Below the pieces are notes generated by a model. That model saw nothing but the letters and a program-made list of their open reading frames with translations, was not told the DNA's origin and searched no databases. The position numbers were made by a program, and so were the translations under genes. Below, piece after piece: positions 52,682 to 62,038 of a stretch of 64,000 nt of DNA; within the stretch, counting starts at the first letter, position 1, and the number at the start of each line of letters is the position of its first letter. Source of the stretch: Flavivirga aquimarina (GTDB lineage Bacteria > Bacteroidota > Bacteroidia > Flavobacteriales > Flavobacteriaceae). Location of the stretch: contig NZ_JAUOEK010000069.1 of the NCBI RefSeq assembly GCF_030540835.1, forward strand, positions 1-64,000. Reading direction: 5' to 3'.

Positions 52682-53194
52682 ATGGGCGTTATAGATATTA
52701 TTTTAGGAGCTTTAATTTTGTTTGGACTCATTCGTGGTTTTATGAAAGGGCTTTTTGTTGAAGTTGCTTCTTTAGTAGCCTTAATTGCCGGCGTTTATGG
52801 TGCTATTCACTTTAGTAACTTTGCTGCCGAGTTTTTAGCAGAAAAGGTAGATTGGAACGAAAAGACTATTAATATTGTTGCTTTTGCAATTACGTTTGTA
52901 ATTATTGTTTTAGCCATTGCGTTAGCAGGAAAAGCACTAACCAAATTAGCAAATTTTGCTGCTCTTGGTATTATAAACAAGCTTCTTGGTGGGGTTTTTG
53001 GTGGGCTTAAAATTGCATTAATTTTAAGTGTGGTTTTAATTGTTTTCGATAGAATGAATGATACCATTCCGTTTACTGAAGAGGAGACGTTGGAAGGATC
53101 GGTACTTTATAAACCAGTAAAATCTTTAGTGCCTATGATTCTTCCTAGCGTGTTGGGTACTGATGATGACACTGATGTAGATAACCAAGCATGA
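52682..53194 (+). CDS. CvpA family membrane protein
   Basis: The 170-residue protein has four membrane helices (about 5-22, 28-47, 65-85 and 103-122). The first helix and loop read DIILGALILFGLIRGFMKGL, the typical opening of CvpA proteins; the acidic tail is cytoplasmic. CvpA was named for colicin V production but mostly supports envelope homeostasis. It is a single gene followed by a palindromic repeat. Confidence 0.9.
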   Translation: MGVIDIILGALILFGLIRGFMKGLFVEVASLVALIAGVYGAIHFSNFAAEFLAEKVDWNEKTINIVAFAITFVIIVLAIALAGKALTKLANFAALGIINKLLGGVFGGLKIALILSVVLIVFDRMNDTIPFTEEETLEGSVLYKPVKSLVPMILPSVLGTDDDTDVDNQA

Positions 53195-53221
53195 GGTCTG
53201 AAAAGTATTGGAAACTAAAGG

Positions 53222-53296
53222 TTGTCCCATCGAGTACAGCCAAGATGTATTAGAATCAAGATATTTAAAAATTCTCGACTGCGCTCGAACGGACAA
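53222..53296. repeat. Palindromic intergenic repeat (CTCGACTGCGCTCGA type)
   Basis: TTGTCCCATCGAGTACAGCC at one end and ...CTGCGCTCGAACGGACAA at the other are imperfect inverted copies around an AT-rich centre. Repeats with CTCGACTGCGCTCGA are common between flavobacterial genes. It separates cvpA from the convergent carbonic anhydrase gene. Confidence 0.65.
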
Positions 53297-53326
53297 TTTA
53301 GGTGCTTTTATTCACCTTTATTTGTT

Positions 53327-53956
53327 TTAAAGCATTTCTACTTTTCCAGATGAAAGCATATAGACGCCTCCAACAATTTGAATCTCTCCATTAGATTCCA
53401 TCTCTTTTAAAATAGGGCTACGCTCTTTAATTCTTTCAACGGTAAGTTTTACGTTGTTTTCTACTGTTTTTGCAACAAATTCAGCGTTTGAAGAATTTGC
53501 TTCTCCTTCTACTTCGGTTGAAGACTTTTTTACCGCTGGGATAATATTATCGAGCATACTGGTAATATTACCTAGCTCTACACCATCGCAAGCTGCTTTT
53601 ACAGCGCCACAACTTTCATGACCTAACACTAATACTAATTTACTTCCTGCAACTTTACAAGAATACTCCAAACTTCCTAAGATGTCTGTGTTTTCAAAAT
53701 TTCCTGCTACACGCGCTACAAAAACATCTCCTATGGTTTGATCCAGAACGGTTTCTACCGGAACTCTTGAATCTATACATGATAATACAACAGCTTTAGG
53801 GAATTGACCTCCTACTGTTTGTTCAACTAATGCAGAATTATTGACTGCTTGCAGATTATTGCTAACAAATCTATTATTTCCTTCTAATAAATCTTGTAAA
53901 ACACCTGCTGGTGTTAAAGTACTTTGTAAATCTTTTGTTATTGCTATGTTTTTCAT
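53327..53956 (-). CDS. Beta-class carbonic anhydrase
   Basis: The 209-residue zinc enzyme interconverts CO2 and bicarbonate. Zinc ligands and catalytic pair are seen as C60, D62 and R64 in SCIDSRV and H113/C116 in GHESCGA. No signal peptide, so it acts in the cytoplasm. It is the last gene of a five-gene operon with two SulP transporters; 25 nt separate it from the second. That placement suggests it keeps imported bicarbonate and CO2 in balance for carboxylases such as Ppc. Confidence 0.94.
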   Translation of the reverse strand: MKNIAITKDLQSTLTPAGVLQDLLEGNNRFVSNNLQAVNNSALVEQTVGGQFPKAVVLSCIDSRVPVETVLDQTIGDVFVARVAGNFENTDILGSLEYSCKVAGSKLVLVLGHESCGAVKAACDGVELGNITSMLDNIIPAVKKSSTEVEGEANSSNAEFVAKTVENNVKLTVERIKERSPILKEMESNGEIQIVGGVYMLSSGKVEML

Positions 53957-53981
53957 TTTATTTTAATTACTAAATTTTTAT

Positions 53982-55844
53982 TTAATGTTTGTCTTCTATA
54001 TTTTCTTTTATCCATTCCATACATTCATCAAACGTTTTGAATATATGTTCTTCCGGGATAAAATCTGGTATGATATCAATACGTTCCATCATATATCTAG
54101 GTTGTTTTAATAAATCTACAAATAGAAAGTCTACGTCTTTTTTTCTTAATTCTAACAGCATATCTTCTAATGCATATAAACCAGATTGATCCATATATTG
54201 CATACGGCCTAACCTTAAGATGACTGTTTTAGCAGTATCTGGTATTTGGGCTGCTAATTGCTGGAAATCGCTAGTAGAACCGAAGAAAAGAGGCCCTTTA
54301 ATATGTTTTATAAATACTTCTTCTTTTAAGTTGTCTGGGAATCCAAGCTCGTCTGACCATACTTCTTCTTTAAGTGTTTTAACATCAGAACGTTCTGCGG
54401 TTAAATCTCCTATTTTTTTCATAAACATTAAAGATGCTATTACAAGTCCAATACCTACAGCAAAAATTAAATCCCAAAATGCAGAAAGTATTAAAACAAT
54501 TAACATAATTAAAACCTCAGAACTTAATTTGAATGGTCCTAATTTAGCATCTCTTGGCATATTAGGAATGGCTTTCAGCCCTTTATAATCCATTACACCA
54601 ATACCTACGGTTATTAAAATGCCTGCTAATACAGCAGCAGGTATTTGAGAAGCAATGCCACTAAACCCCAATAATATTATTAACAATAGGAGCCCTGCTA
54701 TCATACCTGACAATTTCGTTTTACCTCCTGAGTTGATATTAACAACGGTACGAATGGTGGCTCCAGCTCCAGGAATACCTCCAAATAAAGCTGCAATACT
54801 ATTACCTATACCTTGGCCAACCAATTCTTTATTTGGTTTGTGTTTGGTTTTAGTCATATTATCTGCAACCACACTGGTTAATAATGAGTCTATAGCTCCT
54901 AAAAGTGCTAATGTAAGTGCCGTAAATACATATGGTGTTATAGAACCTAATTTGAATCCTGAAAAAATATCTAACCGCAATTGTGGTAGACCATCTGGAA
55001 TTCTTTCAATAGGTCTGTAGTCTAACCCAAAACCAACGGCTATTCCCGACATTACAATTAGAGCTACCAAAGTACTGGGTATAGATTTTGTAATGCGTTT
55101 AAAACCATAAATGATAAAAATAGTTCCTAAAGCAAGTATTAATTCTAACCAACTTATATTTTTTAGAGCCCTTGGCAATACCTTAATAGCACCAACAGTT
55201 CCAGAAGCTTCTTTAGCAGCTAGAGTTTGAGATTCTTTTAAAATATCTTCTTGTGAAATTTTTTCAGCCCGATCTATAGTTTCTTTAAAATTTTCTAAAA
55301 CTAGTATGCCTTCACCCGCTTCGTCCTTTAAAATATTTTCTAAAATTACTTCTTCAGCCTGAGCTTTAAATTGGTTCACAAATTCCACATCTTCTTTTGG
55401 GTAATAACCAATGGAAGGTAATATTTGCGTAATTAAAATAATCACCCCAATGGCTGTCATAAATCCAGAAACTACTGGATATGGAATATATCTAATATAC
55501 TTTCCTAAACCGAGTATACCAAGGCCAACTTGCATTAAACCCGCCAATAAAAAAACAATTAAAATAGCTGGCAATGCTTTATTAATATCACCATCATTAG
55601 CTGCTATTATACCAGCAATAATTACCATACTAACAGCAGTCATTGGAGCCGTTGGCCCAGAAATCTGGGTGTTTGTTCCTCCAAAAAGAGCCGCGAAAAA
55701 ACTAATAAAAATAGCACCATAAAGTCCTGCACTTGGACCTAATCCAGAAGATACTCCAAATGCTAAAGCTAAGGGTAATGCTACAATACCAGCAGTAATA
55801 CCTCCAAATGCATCTCCTTTTATATTTGAGAAAAAGTTTTTCAT
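53982..55844 (-). CDS. SulP family anion transporter with STAS domain (620 aa)
   Basis: About 12-14 membrane helices (10-460) with the SulP signatures GITAGIVALPLALAFGVSSG and TQISGPTAPMTAV near the N-terminus and GGIPGAGATIRTVVN in the middle, then a cytoplasmic STAS domain (about 510-610: GPLFFGSTSDFQ, MDQSGLYALEDM). A hydrophilic insertion of about 70 residues lies between helices near 165-230. The substrate may be bicarbonate or sulphate; the neighbouring carbonic anhydrase favours bicarbonate. It is the fourth gene of the operon. Confidence 0.92.
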   Translation of the reverse strand: MKNFFSNIKGDAFGGITAGIVALPLALAFGVSSGLGPSAGLYGAIFISFFAALFGGTNTQISGPTAPMTAVSMVIIAGIIAANDGDINKALPAILIVFLLAGLMQVGLGILGLGKYIRYIPYPVVSGFMTAIGVIILITQILPSIGYYPKEDVEFVNQFKAQAEEVILENILKDEAGEGILVLENFKETIDRAEKISQEDILKESQTLAAKEASGTVGAIKVLPRALKNISWLELILALGTIFIIYGFKRITKSIPSTLVALIVMSGIAVGFGLDYRPIERIPDGLPQLRLDIFSGFKLGSITPYVFTALTLALLGAIDSLLTSVVADNMTKTKHKPNKELVGQGIGNSIAALFGGIPGAGATIRTVVNINSGGKTKLSGMIAGLLLLIILLGFSGIASQIPAAVLAGILITVGIGVMDYKGLKAIPNMPRDAKLGPFKLSSEVLIMLIVLILSAFWDLIFAVGIGLVIASLMFMKKIGDLTAERSDVKTLKEEVWSDELGFPDNLKEEVFIKHIKGPLFFGSTSDFQQLAAQIPDTAKTVILRLGRMQYMDQSGLYALEDMLLELRKKDVDFLFVDLLKQPRYMMERIDIIPDFIPEEHIFKTFDECMEWIKENIEDKH

Positions 55845-55914
55845 GATAATTTATTATTTAATCTTAGAAAATAAACTTATAAGATAATAAATAATTATTT
55901 AGGTTTTAGAAAAT

Positions 55915-56592
55915 TTAAAAATTAACAAACGTTATTATATTAAATTGATCCCTGCTACTTGTTTCAAAAAACTGATTCATATAGCCAGCTTCAATTCTTA
56001 TATTTTTATTTAATGTATAACCTAAGCCTCCATAGGATCTGTTTCTATCAAAAACAGAGCTTTCGGTATTTAAGAATATTTCATTGTATGCCGATAAATA
56101 AAATTTACTATTTTCTTTTTCCTTGGTTTTAAAAGGTATCTTAAAAGCTAAAAAATAACGAAGTCGCATTTTAAAATCGTCTTCAACAAAACGTTGTTCA
56201 AATCTATAACGGTGACTTAAGCCTACATTTCCAATACTTTGTTTAGAAACAAATTGCTGAAAAATCCTGTGCTCATTAACAGATACTTTATTATTTGTAT
56301 CGCCTACATAATTTTCAGAAAGAATATAACCATAACCCAATAAAACATTATTCTTGCCTTCATTAAAGGTATAGCCTAACCCCGTTCTTAAAAGTAATTG
56401 CTCCAAATCTCCAATGGCATCGTAATTTCTGTATTGAACCTCATTGTGAATATTCCATTTTTTATTAAGTTTTTTATTCCCAATATAGATTAACCAATTA
56501 CCAAAATTACTCTCTTGACTTTGAACATATGCTGGTAGCATTAACACAATTGCTAATGCCACCATATGAATTTTAAACAACTTCTTTTTCAT
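55915..56592 (-). CDS. DUF2490 outer-membrane-like protein
   Basis: The 225-residue protein has a signal peptide (MKKKLFKIHMVALAIVLMLP, cleavage after YVQSQ) and alternating beta strands with many aromatic residues, ending in F (TFVNF), as outer-membrane barrels do. The pattern SNFGNWLIYIGNKKLNKKWN and HRYRFEQRF is typical of DUF2490 proteins. Its place between USP and SulP genes suggests a porin-like part of the same uptake system; that is inference. Confidence 0.82.
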   Translation of the reverse strand: MKKKLFKIHMVALAIVLMLPAYVQSQESNFGNWLIYIGNKKLNKKWNIHNEVQYRNYDAIGDLEQLLLRTGLGYTFNEGKNNVLLGYGYILSENYVGDTNNKVSVNEHRIFQQFVSKQSIGNVGLSHRYRFEQRFVEDDFKMRLRYFLAFKIPFKTKEKENSKFYLSAYNEIFLNTESSVFDRNRSYGGLGYTLNKNIRIEAGYMNQFFETSSRDQFNIITFVNF

Positions 56593-56616
56593 ATTAAAAT
56601 AACAACTAAATTGATA

Positions 56617-57411
56617 TTACTTTGTTAGTAATAGCGAAACATTAAGTTTATTAATAACCTTGTTAATATCTAAATTACCAGATGCAGATGCATTACTAAA
56701 ATCGTTATTCTCTCTATTAATACATAATAGATCAATATTGTTTTTTAACACATAATTAGATAGATTACTAATAGCATTATCATTAGGCTCAAAAACGTAT
56801 TCAATGGTATCTTTTAATGTAGCATCACTTCCATCTTGTTCTGACTTATTAGAAGATTTTTTAATTTTAAATGATTTAACAGGCTTTTGAGTATACGCCA
56901 TTAATTTTTTGGATAAATCCTCATTAAGTGAATGATTAAAAACTCCTAAAGATAAATCTTCATTAGGTTCTAAAACATTTTCATTTGAAGCTATAAGAAC
57001 TACGCCTTTGTATTTTTTAAGAACAAACTTAGTAATCCTGTCACCAGATAGCTTTAAAGCATTAAATCTTTTTTTACCTATAACTATAATATCCGGATTG
57101 GTAGTTTCTATGTGTTCCTTTATTGTTTGTTTCACATTACCATAGGTCATATTATAATTAATATTTAACTCTTTGTCTATAGATTTTATAATACTTTCAA
57201 TTTTATTTTTACTTGCAATATAATCTCTGTTAATAGTACGCATAGATGATAACTGGTTGTCACTTTCTACAATGTCAATAGGTTTCTTTACGTATAAAAG
57301 GTCAATGTCTCCACTAATAAATTTTGTTAAATTAGCTGTGGTTTTTATAGTAGTATCAGAACTATCTTTTAAATCTGAAAGTACTAATATTTTATATTTG
57401 TTGCTTTTCAT
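56617..57411 (-). CDS. Universal stress protein-like protein (264 aa)
   Basis: The N-terminal 140 residues have the USP alpha/beta layout: a first strand YKILVLSDLKDSSDT, IDLLYVKKP, then DIIVIGKKRF and VVLIASNE at the end of the domain. The usual G-2x-G-9x-G-S/T phosphate loop is not intact, so ATP binding is uncertain. The second half looks like a degenerate repeat of the fold. It is 7 nt behind the first SulP gene, so a regulatory role on the transporter is plausible. Confidence 0.78.
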   Translation of the reverse strand: MKSNKYKILVLSDLKDSSDTTIKTTANLTKFISGDIDLLYVKKPIDIVESDNQLSSMRTINRDYIASKNKIESIIKSIDKELNINYNMTYGNVKQTIKEHIETTNPDIIVIGKKRFNALKLSGDRITKFVLKKYKGVVLIASNENVLEPNEDLSLGVFNHSLNEDLSKKLMAYTQKPVKSFKIKKSSNKSEQDGSDATLKDTIEYVFEPNDNAISNLSNYVLKNNIDLLCINRENNDFSNASASGNLDINKVINKLNVSLLLTK

Positions 57412-57418
57412 AGGCTCA

Positions 57419-58981
57419 TTAACTTAAACTTAAATTAGATTTTGGTCTTGTTTTAAAGAAATCAATAAAACTATCAGGGTTTTCAACAGTACCTCTTTTA
57501 GAAACTAATTTTATATCAATATTTCGCTCTTTTGCTTTAAATGCAAAGTCTTCTAATATTTCAATAATATCATTGTCTAAAAATCTGGTTTGAATAAGGT
57601 TCAATTCTAAATAGGTATCTCTTGGTAAACTATCTAGTTCTTTCAAAATAGCTCCTTTATTAAAGAATGTTACTTCTTCTGCTAAGGACATTTTTATTTT
57701 ATGTTTACCGTTACTCTTATCTTCAATATGAAGGAAGTGAGAGTTTTGGTAGCTTTTCAATAAAATAACAATAACCCCGACAGCTAACCCTAATCCAATT
57801 CCATATAATAAATCGATAAACACAATACCCAAAACTGTCACTGTAAAAGGAATAAACTGTTTCCAACCTAAATCGTACATCTTTTTAAATAACGATGGTT
57901 TAGCTAGCTTGTATCCAACGATTAATAAAACTGCGGCTAATACAGACAATGGGATAAGGTTAAGTAACCTTGGAATAGCTATTACTGAAATAATTAAGAA
58001 GAAACCATGAATAATTGCTGAAAGTTTTGATTTACCCCCAGATTGAATATTTGCAGAACTTCTTACAATTACCTGGGTTATAGGCAGGCCTCCTATTAAA
58101 CCTGAAAGAATATTTCCTGTTCCTTGAGCTAATAACTCTCTGTTTGTTGGAGTTACTCTTTTAAGAGGATCTATCTTATCTGTAGCCTCAACACATAATA
58201 AGGTTTCTAAACTAGCTACTAAAGCAATTGTAAATGCGGTAATCCAAATATCTCCTTCTAAAATTACACCAAAGTTAGGGAATGTAAACTGACCAAAGAA
58301 AGAAGCTACATCTGATGGGATTGGTACACTTACTAAACTTTTTTCATTAATTGCTAAGCTATCTGTAGTACCAAAAAGCGAATAAAAAATAATCCCAACA
58401 ACAACTGCTACTAAAGGCCCTTGTATTAACTGAAAAATTTTACCTTTTTTAGAAAGTACATTACTCCAAAGAATTAATATCCCTAAACCAATAGCGGCAA
58501 TTATAGTACTACCTAAATTAATATTAAATAGGGAATTAAAAATTTGCTCAAAAGTACCTTCTCCTTTTTCTGAAACATACCCTAAAAAGTAAGGGATCTG
58601 TTTAAGAATAATTATAATACCAATACCAGTTAGCATTCCTTTAATTACAGAAGATGGAAAATAATATCCAATAACTCCTGCTTTAAGTACGCCAAACATT
58701 ATTTGAATGGCTCCTCCTAATACGACAGCTACTAAAAAGTTTTCAAAGCCGCCAAGTGCTCCAATTGAAGTTAATACTATGGCTGCTAATCCTGCTGCAG
58801 GCCCGCTTACCCCAATTTGGGATCCACTTAAAATCCCAACAACAATACCTCCTATAATTCCTGCTATTAATCCTGAAAAAAGAGGTGCGCCACTTGCTAA
58901 TGCAATACCTAAACAAAGAGGTAATGCTACGAAAAAAACGACAATACTTGCCGGTAAATCATTTTTGATTGTTTTAAACAT
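57419..58981 (-). CDS. SulP family anion transporter with STAS domain (520 aa)
   Basis: I start it at the ATG at 58981 (MFKTIKNDLPASIVVFFVAL); an upstream in-frame extension is lysine-rich and unlikely. About 12 helices (10-400) carry the SulP features LPLCLGIALASGAPLFSG, GSQIGVSGPAAGLAA and GGLPITQVIVRSSANIQSGG. A short STAS-like domain follows (about 420-510: EEVTFFNKGAILKELDSL). It is only distantly related to the second SulP of the operon. It is the first gene of the operon USP, DUF2490, SulP, carbonic anhydrase and is likely its main anion or bicarbonate importer. Confidence 0.92.
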   Translation of the reverse strand: MFKTIKNDLPASIVVFFVALPLCLGIALASGAPLFSGLIAGIIGGIVVGILSGSQIGVSGPAAGLAAIVLTSIGALGGFENFLVAVVLGGAIQIMFGVLKAGVIGYYFPSSVIKGMLTGIGIIIILKQIPYFLGYVSEKGEGTFEQIFNSLFNINLGSTIIAAIGLGILILWSNVLSKKGKIFQLIQGPLVAVVVGIIFYSLFGTTDSLAINEKSLVSVPIPSDVASFFGQFTFPNFGVILEGDIWITAFTIALVASLETLLCVEATDKIDPLKRVTPTNRELLAQGTGNILSGLIGGLPITQVIVRSSANIQSGGKSKLSAIIHGFFLIISVIAIPRLLNLIPLSVLAAVLLIVGYKLAKPSLFKKMYDLGWKQFIPFTVTVLGIVFIDLLYGIGLGLAVGVIVILLKSYQNSHFLHIEDKSNGKHKIKMSLAEEVTFFNKGAILKELDSLPRDTYLELNLIQTRFLDNDIIEILEDFAFKAKERNIDIKLVSKRGTVENPDSFIDFFKTRPKSNLSLS

Positions 58982-59082
58982 ATTATAATTAAGTTTTTTC
59001 TTTTTGGTAGTGTTTATTTTAAAAACCAAAAAGTTTATTAATTAGATGATGGGGGCTTAAAAAAAGCCAAAAACTGAGTTAT

Positions 59083-59388
59083 TTATAATATGTGTAAGTC
59101 TGGTGGGGGAGAAATAATATTTAAATGAGGTTTAGAATACTTTTTAAAACGATATTCTAAGTTGTTCTTTATTTCTTGTGATACTAAATCTATGAGGTTT
59201 TCGTTAAAATCAAAAAATAATACTTCTGAATTTTTGTTTTTTTTATTGCCTTTTTTTTCTTCTTCTTCAGAGGAGTCAAATAGGAAAGATATATCAATAG
59301 AATCATCTACCATAATAACAATAGTTGGTGTCGTTAAAAGCACCATAAAAAATATTGATAAGCATACAGAAATTATGTTTCTAGACAT
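59083..59388 (-). CDS. Small hypothetical exported protein (101 aa)
   Basis: The N-terminus has a hydrophobic segment (NIISVCLSIFFMVLLTTPTI) that may be a signal or anchor; a lysine/glutamate-rich part follows and the C-terminus reads ISPPPDLHIL. It lies between the SulP operon and batE on the same strand. I recognise no domain. Confidence 0.55.
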   Translation of the reverse strand: MSRNIISVCLSIFFMVLLTTPTIVIMVDDSIDISFLFDSSEEEEKKGNKKNKNSEVLFFDFNENLIDLVSQEIKNNLEYRFKKYSKPHLNIISPPPDLHIL

Positions 59389-59442
59389 TTTATTGAAAAA
59401 ACTTATTAAAACAAAGATATGTTATTTTTTGTTAAAGAAATA

Positions 59443-60201
59443 TTAAATAGCATTCAACATTTTAATGTCTTCTGAGTTAACCCAACCTGTTTTACCATCA
59501 GAAAGTTTAATTTTTTTCCAATCGTTATAAGTTTCTAGTATTTGTATTTTAGTGCCTTCATGCAGTCTAAAAGATTCTTCACTTCTTGGGTTTGGGTCGC
59601 TTTTTACTTTGCTTTCTTGTGCAAATACAATAGCAAGATTATCTTTTTTATCTAAATTGTATTTGTGAAATGCAAATGCAAGCGACACAAACAATAAAAC
59701 GAGTGATACTAAGCTCCCTAAAAATGTTAATCGTTTTCTTAGGGTTGAATAAGCGAAATAATAGACGAGAAATAAAAGAACAAAGCAAAACACCATACCT
59801 ATAGCTGTTTTTGCCCAATTATCGAAACTCATAGTATTAGTAACATTTTTTAAGAGTTTAGAAAATCCAGCATCGGGGATAGCATCTATAGCATCTATTG
59901 TCATGTTTTGAGCAAATGACAAATTATTTTTAATGTCTTCATCATTAGGAGCTAATTTTAATGCTTTTTCATAAAAATAAATACTAGGCGCAATGTTATT
60001 TAATTTATAATGAGCGTTCGCCAAGTTAAAATACAAATCGGCCGAATGTTTCTTAGTATCTAAAATAGCATTATAATTATCTATCGCTTCGGCATATTTC
60101 CCTTCATTATACAATGCGTTGGCTTTTTCGAATAATGTTTGGTTTTGAGAAAAAGCACCTAAGCTTAACAAAAACGAGACTATGTAAAAAACTTTTTTCA
60201 T
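59443..60201 (-). CDS. batE: BatE, TPR-SH3 protein of the aerotolerance operon
   Basis: The 252-residue protein has a signal peptide (ends ASLGAFSQN region), a TPR region (about 20-100: ALYNEGKYAEAIDNYNAIL, ADLYFNLANAHYKLNN), two membrane helices (about 133-155 and 160-178) and a C-terminal SH3-like domain (about 190-250: IVFAQESKVKSDPN ... GWVNSEDIK). This is the standard order of BatE. It is the last gene of the operon, 1 nt after batD. Confidence 0.88.
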   Translation of the reverse strand: MKKVFYIVSFLLSLGAFSQNQTLFEKANALYNEGKYAEAIDNYNAILDTKKHSADLYFNLANAHYKLNNIAPSIYFYEKALKLAPNDEDIKNNLSFAQNMTIDAIDAIPDAGFSKLLKNVTNTMSFDNWAKTAIGMVFCFVLLFLVYYFAYSTLRKRLTFLGSLVSLVLLFVSLAFAFHKYNLDKKDNLAIVFAQESKVKSDPNPRSEESFRLHEGTKIQILETYNDWKKIKLSDGKTGWVNSEDIKMLNAI

Positions 60202-60202
60202 C

Positions 60203-61975
60203 TTAACGAGCTTGTTTATCGATTAAAGAAATTGTTTTTGCTGCCTTTTCATAATCTTCTTGCATGGTAACAATGTCTATGGGTGTATATCTTGCCAATT
60301 CACAATTTTCTACAATAGCAATAAAATCTTTTATGGTACTATCGTCAACTTGTTTGTCTTTTAGTAAACTATTAATTTTTTCTTTACTTAAATCGTTTGT
60401 TTCAATATGCAATCTTGCTTTTAAATAATTATGCAATGCTTTCTCTAAAGCTATATAAAAGGCTTCTTTTTTACCAAGCGATTTTTTAGCGTTGCTTAAG
60501 TATTTCTTCGCTAGTTTATCTGCTTTTCTAATTCTATTCCCATACACATCAGCATTTCTGCTTACTTTTTTATTACGGACAATAATCGCTAAAGGAATTG
60601 CTAAAAAAGGTAATAGTAATAAGCTCCAAAACAAGTTTGTTTTAAAGAAATAAGTTGGTTTGATACTAATAAAATCTGTTCGGGTTTTTATAAAAGCAAA
60701 TTGATCGTTATTTGCAACAACACGTTGTTTAACATTGTTTAAATTAGTGTTATTGGAAGTTTCATCGTTGTTATTTGTAGGACCATTTAAAACATCAATT
60801 ACAATTTCATCGGATGTTAACCGTTTATAACTTTTTGTTTTTAAATCAAAATAAGAAAAAGAGATACTAGGGATTGGATATTTACCTTTGTATTGAGGTA
60901 CTACAGTATAACTGTCTGAAATGCTACCTGTCATTCCCGATAGCCTGGTTTTTACGTCTTCTTTATGTTCTGGCTCATAAACCTCTAAAGAACTTGGTAA
61001 TGAAATTTTTGGTAGCTTAAAAAGCTTTAAATTCCCATCGCCATTTACTCCCACTTTTACTTGAAATGATTCTGAAGCATCCAATACTTTTTTAGAAGCT
61101 ATTACATTTAGTTTGAAATTACCAACAGCTCCCGTAAAGTCTATTGGCTTACCTGCCTCTGGAAGAGGTTTAACATTAATTGTTTTATTACCCGCAGAAA
61201 AAACCTTGTTAACTTTTGTCATTAAAAGACTACCAAAAATATCTCTTCTATTTGTTGGTACGCGTAATGCAATATCTAGACTGAGGGGTTCAATATTAAG
61301 CTTTCCTGTTTTTTGAGGGTATAATACCGTTTTTCTTAAAACTAAATAACGGTAATCCTGTCCGTTATAAGTACCATTTTGAACTTTAAGTCCTTTTATA
61401 TTAATACTCTGACTCCAAAAATCATTATATCTTGGACTATCAATCTCGTTCCAGTTATAAACTTCTATGGTAGGCGATACATATAGTTTGTAAACGACGG
61501 TTAATGCTTCATTTAAATATGGATTTGTTTTAGAAACTTCTGCCACTAAATGAATATTCTCCGAAGCTATATAATTAGGGTCGTTAGGATCTTTGGGTTT
61601 GTCTACAGCAGCTGTAACTTCAACTTTTATAGGTAATGTTTTATAGACTTGGTTATCAATAGTTATGGTTGCTTGACCGATAGTAAAATTACCGCGCTTT
61701 TTAGGGGTCAAAAAATAGCTGTAGGTTTTTTTATAGGTTCTAACACCATTAATCCAAGAGTTACTTATGGATTGGTGAGGACCTGCTGTTACTGTAAAAT
61801 TTGAAAAATTTGGAGGATTAAAATTATCGCCGTCTTTATTTATTTCAAAGTCAACACGCAAACGTTCGTTAATACCTAGCTTAGATTTACTTGCTTTTGC
61901 TTCAAATTTAACTTGGGCAGAAGTTATACTTGTTGCAAATATTAATAATATTGATATGTATTTAATGAGTTTCAT
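60203..61975 (-). CDS. batD: BatD, membrane-anchored beta-sandwich protein
   Basis: The 590-residue protein has a signal peptide (MKLIKYISILLIFATSITSA), repeated beta-sandwich regions (about 25-390) with the pattern ...FEAKASKSKLGINERLRVDF..., and one membrane helix near 440-460 (LFWSLLLLPFLAIPLAIIV), then a helical cytoplasmic tail. This matches BatD/BatD-like proteins of Bacteroidota, which lie in the envelope and work with the BatA/BatB VWA proteins. Function in stress tolerance is known only from mutants of related bacteria. Confidence 0.9.
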   Translation of the reverse strand: MKLIKYISILLIFATSITSAQVKFEAKASKSKLGINERLRVDFEINKDGDNFNPPNFSNFTVTAGPHQSISNSWINGVRTYKKTYSYFLTPKKRGNFTIGQATITIDNQVYKTLPIKVEVTAAVDKPKDPNDPNYIASENIHLVAEVSKTNPYLNEALTVVYKLYVSPTIEVYNWNEIDSPRYNDFWSQSINIKGLKVQNGTYNGQDYRYLVLRKTVLYPQKTGKLNIEPLSLDIALRVPTNRRDIFGSLLMTKVNKVFSAGNKTINVKPLPEAGKPIDFTGAVGNFKLNVIASKKVLDASESFQVKVGVNGDGNLKLFKLPKISLPSSLEVYEPEHKEDVKTRLSGMTGSISDSYTVVPQYKGKYPIPSISFSYFDLKTKSYKRLTSDEIVIDVLNGPTNNNDETSNNTNLNNVKQRVVANNDQFAFIKTRTDFISIKPTYFFKTNLFWSLLLLPFLAIPLAIIVRNKKVSRNADVYGNRIRKADKLAKKYLSNAKKSLGKKEAFYIALEKALHNYLKARLHIETNDLSKEKINSLLKDKQVDDSTIKDFIAIVENCELARYTPIDIVTMQEDYEKAAKTISLIDKQAR

Positions 61976-62038
61976 TGTAATTTTAAATTGACAATTTACG
62001 AGATTTTATAATCGTAATTCATCAAATGGTAATTCATT

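Noticed and set aside
54220-55722. Plus-strand frames opposite the SulP gene
   Set aside because: Shadows of a transporter gene with strong family motifs; products are not protein-like.
59162-59446. Plus-strand frame opposite the small gene at 59083-59388
   Set aside because: The minus-strand frame has a hydrophobic N-terminus, lies in line with its operon neighbours and is more plausible.
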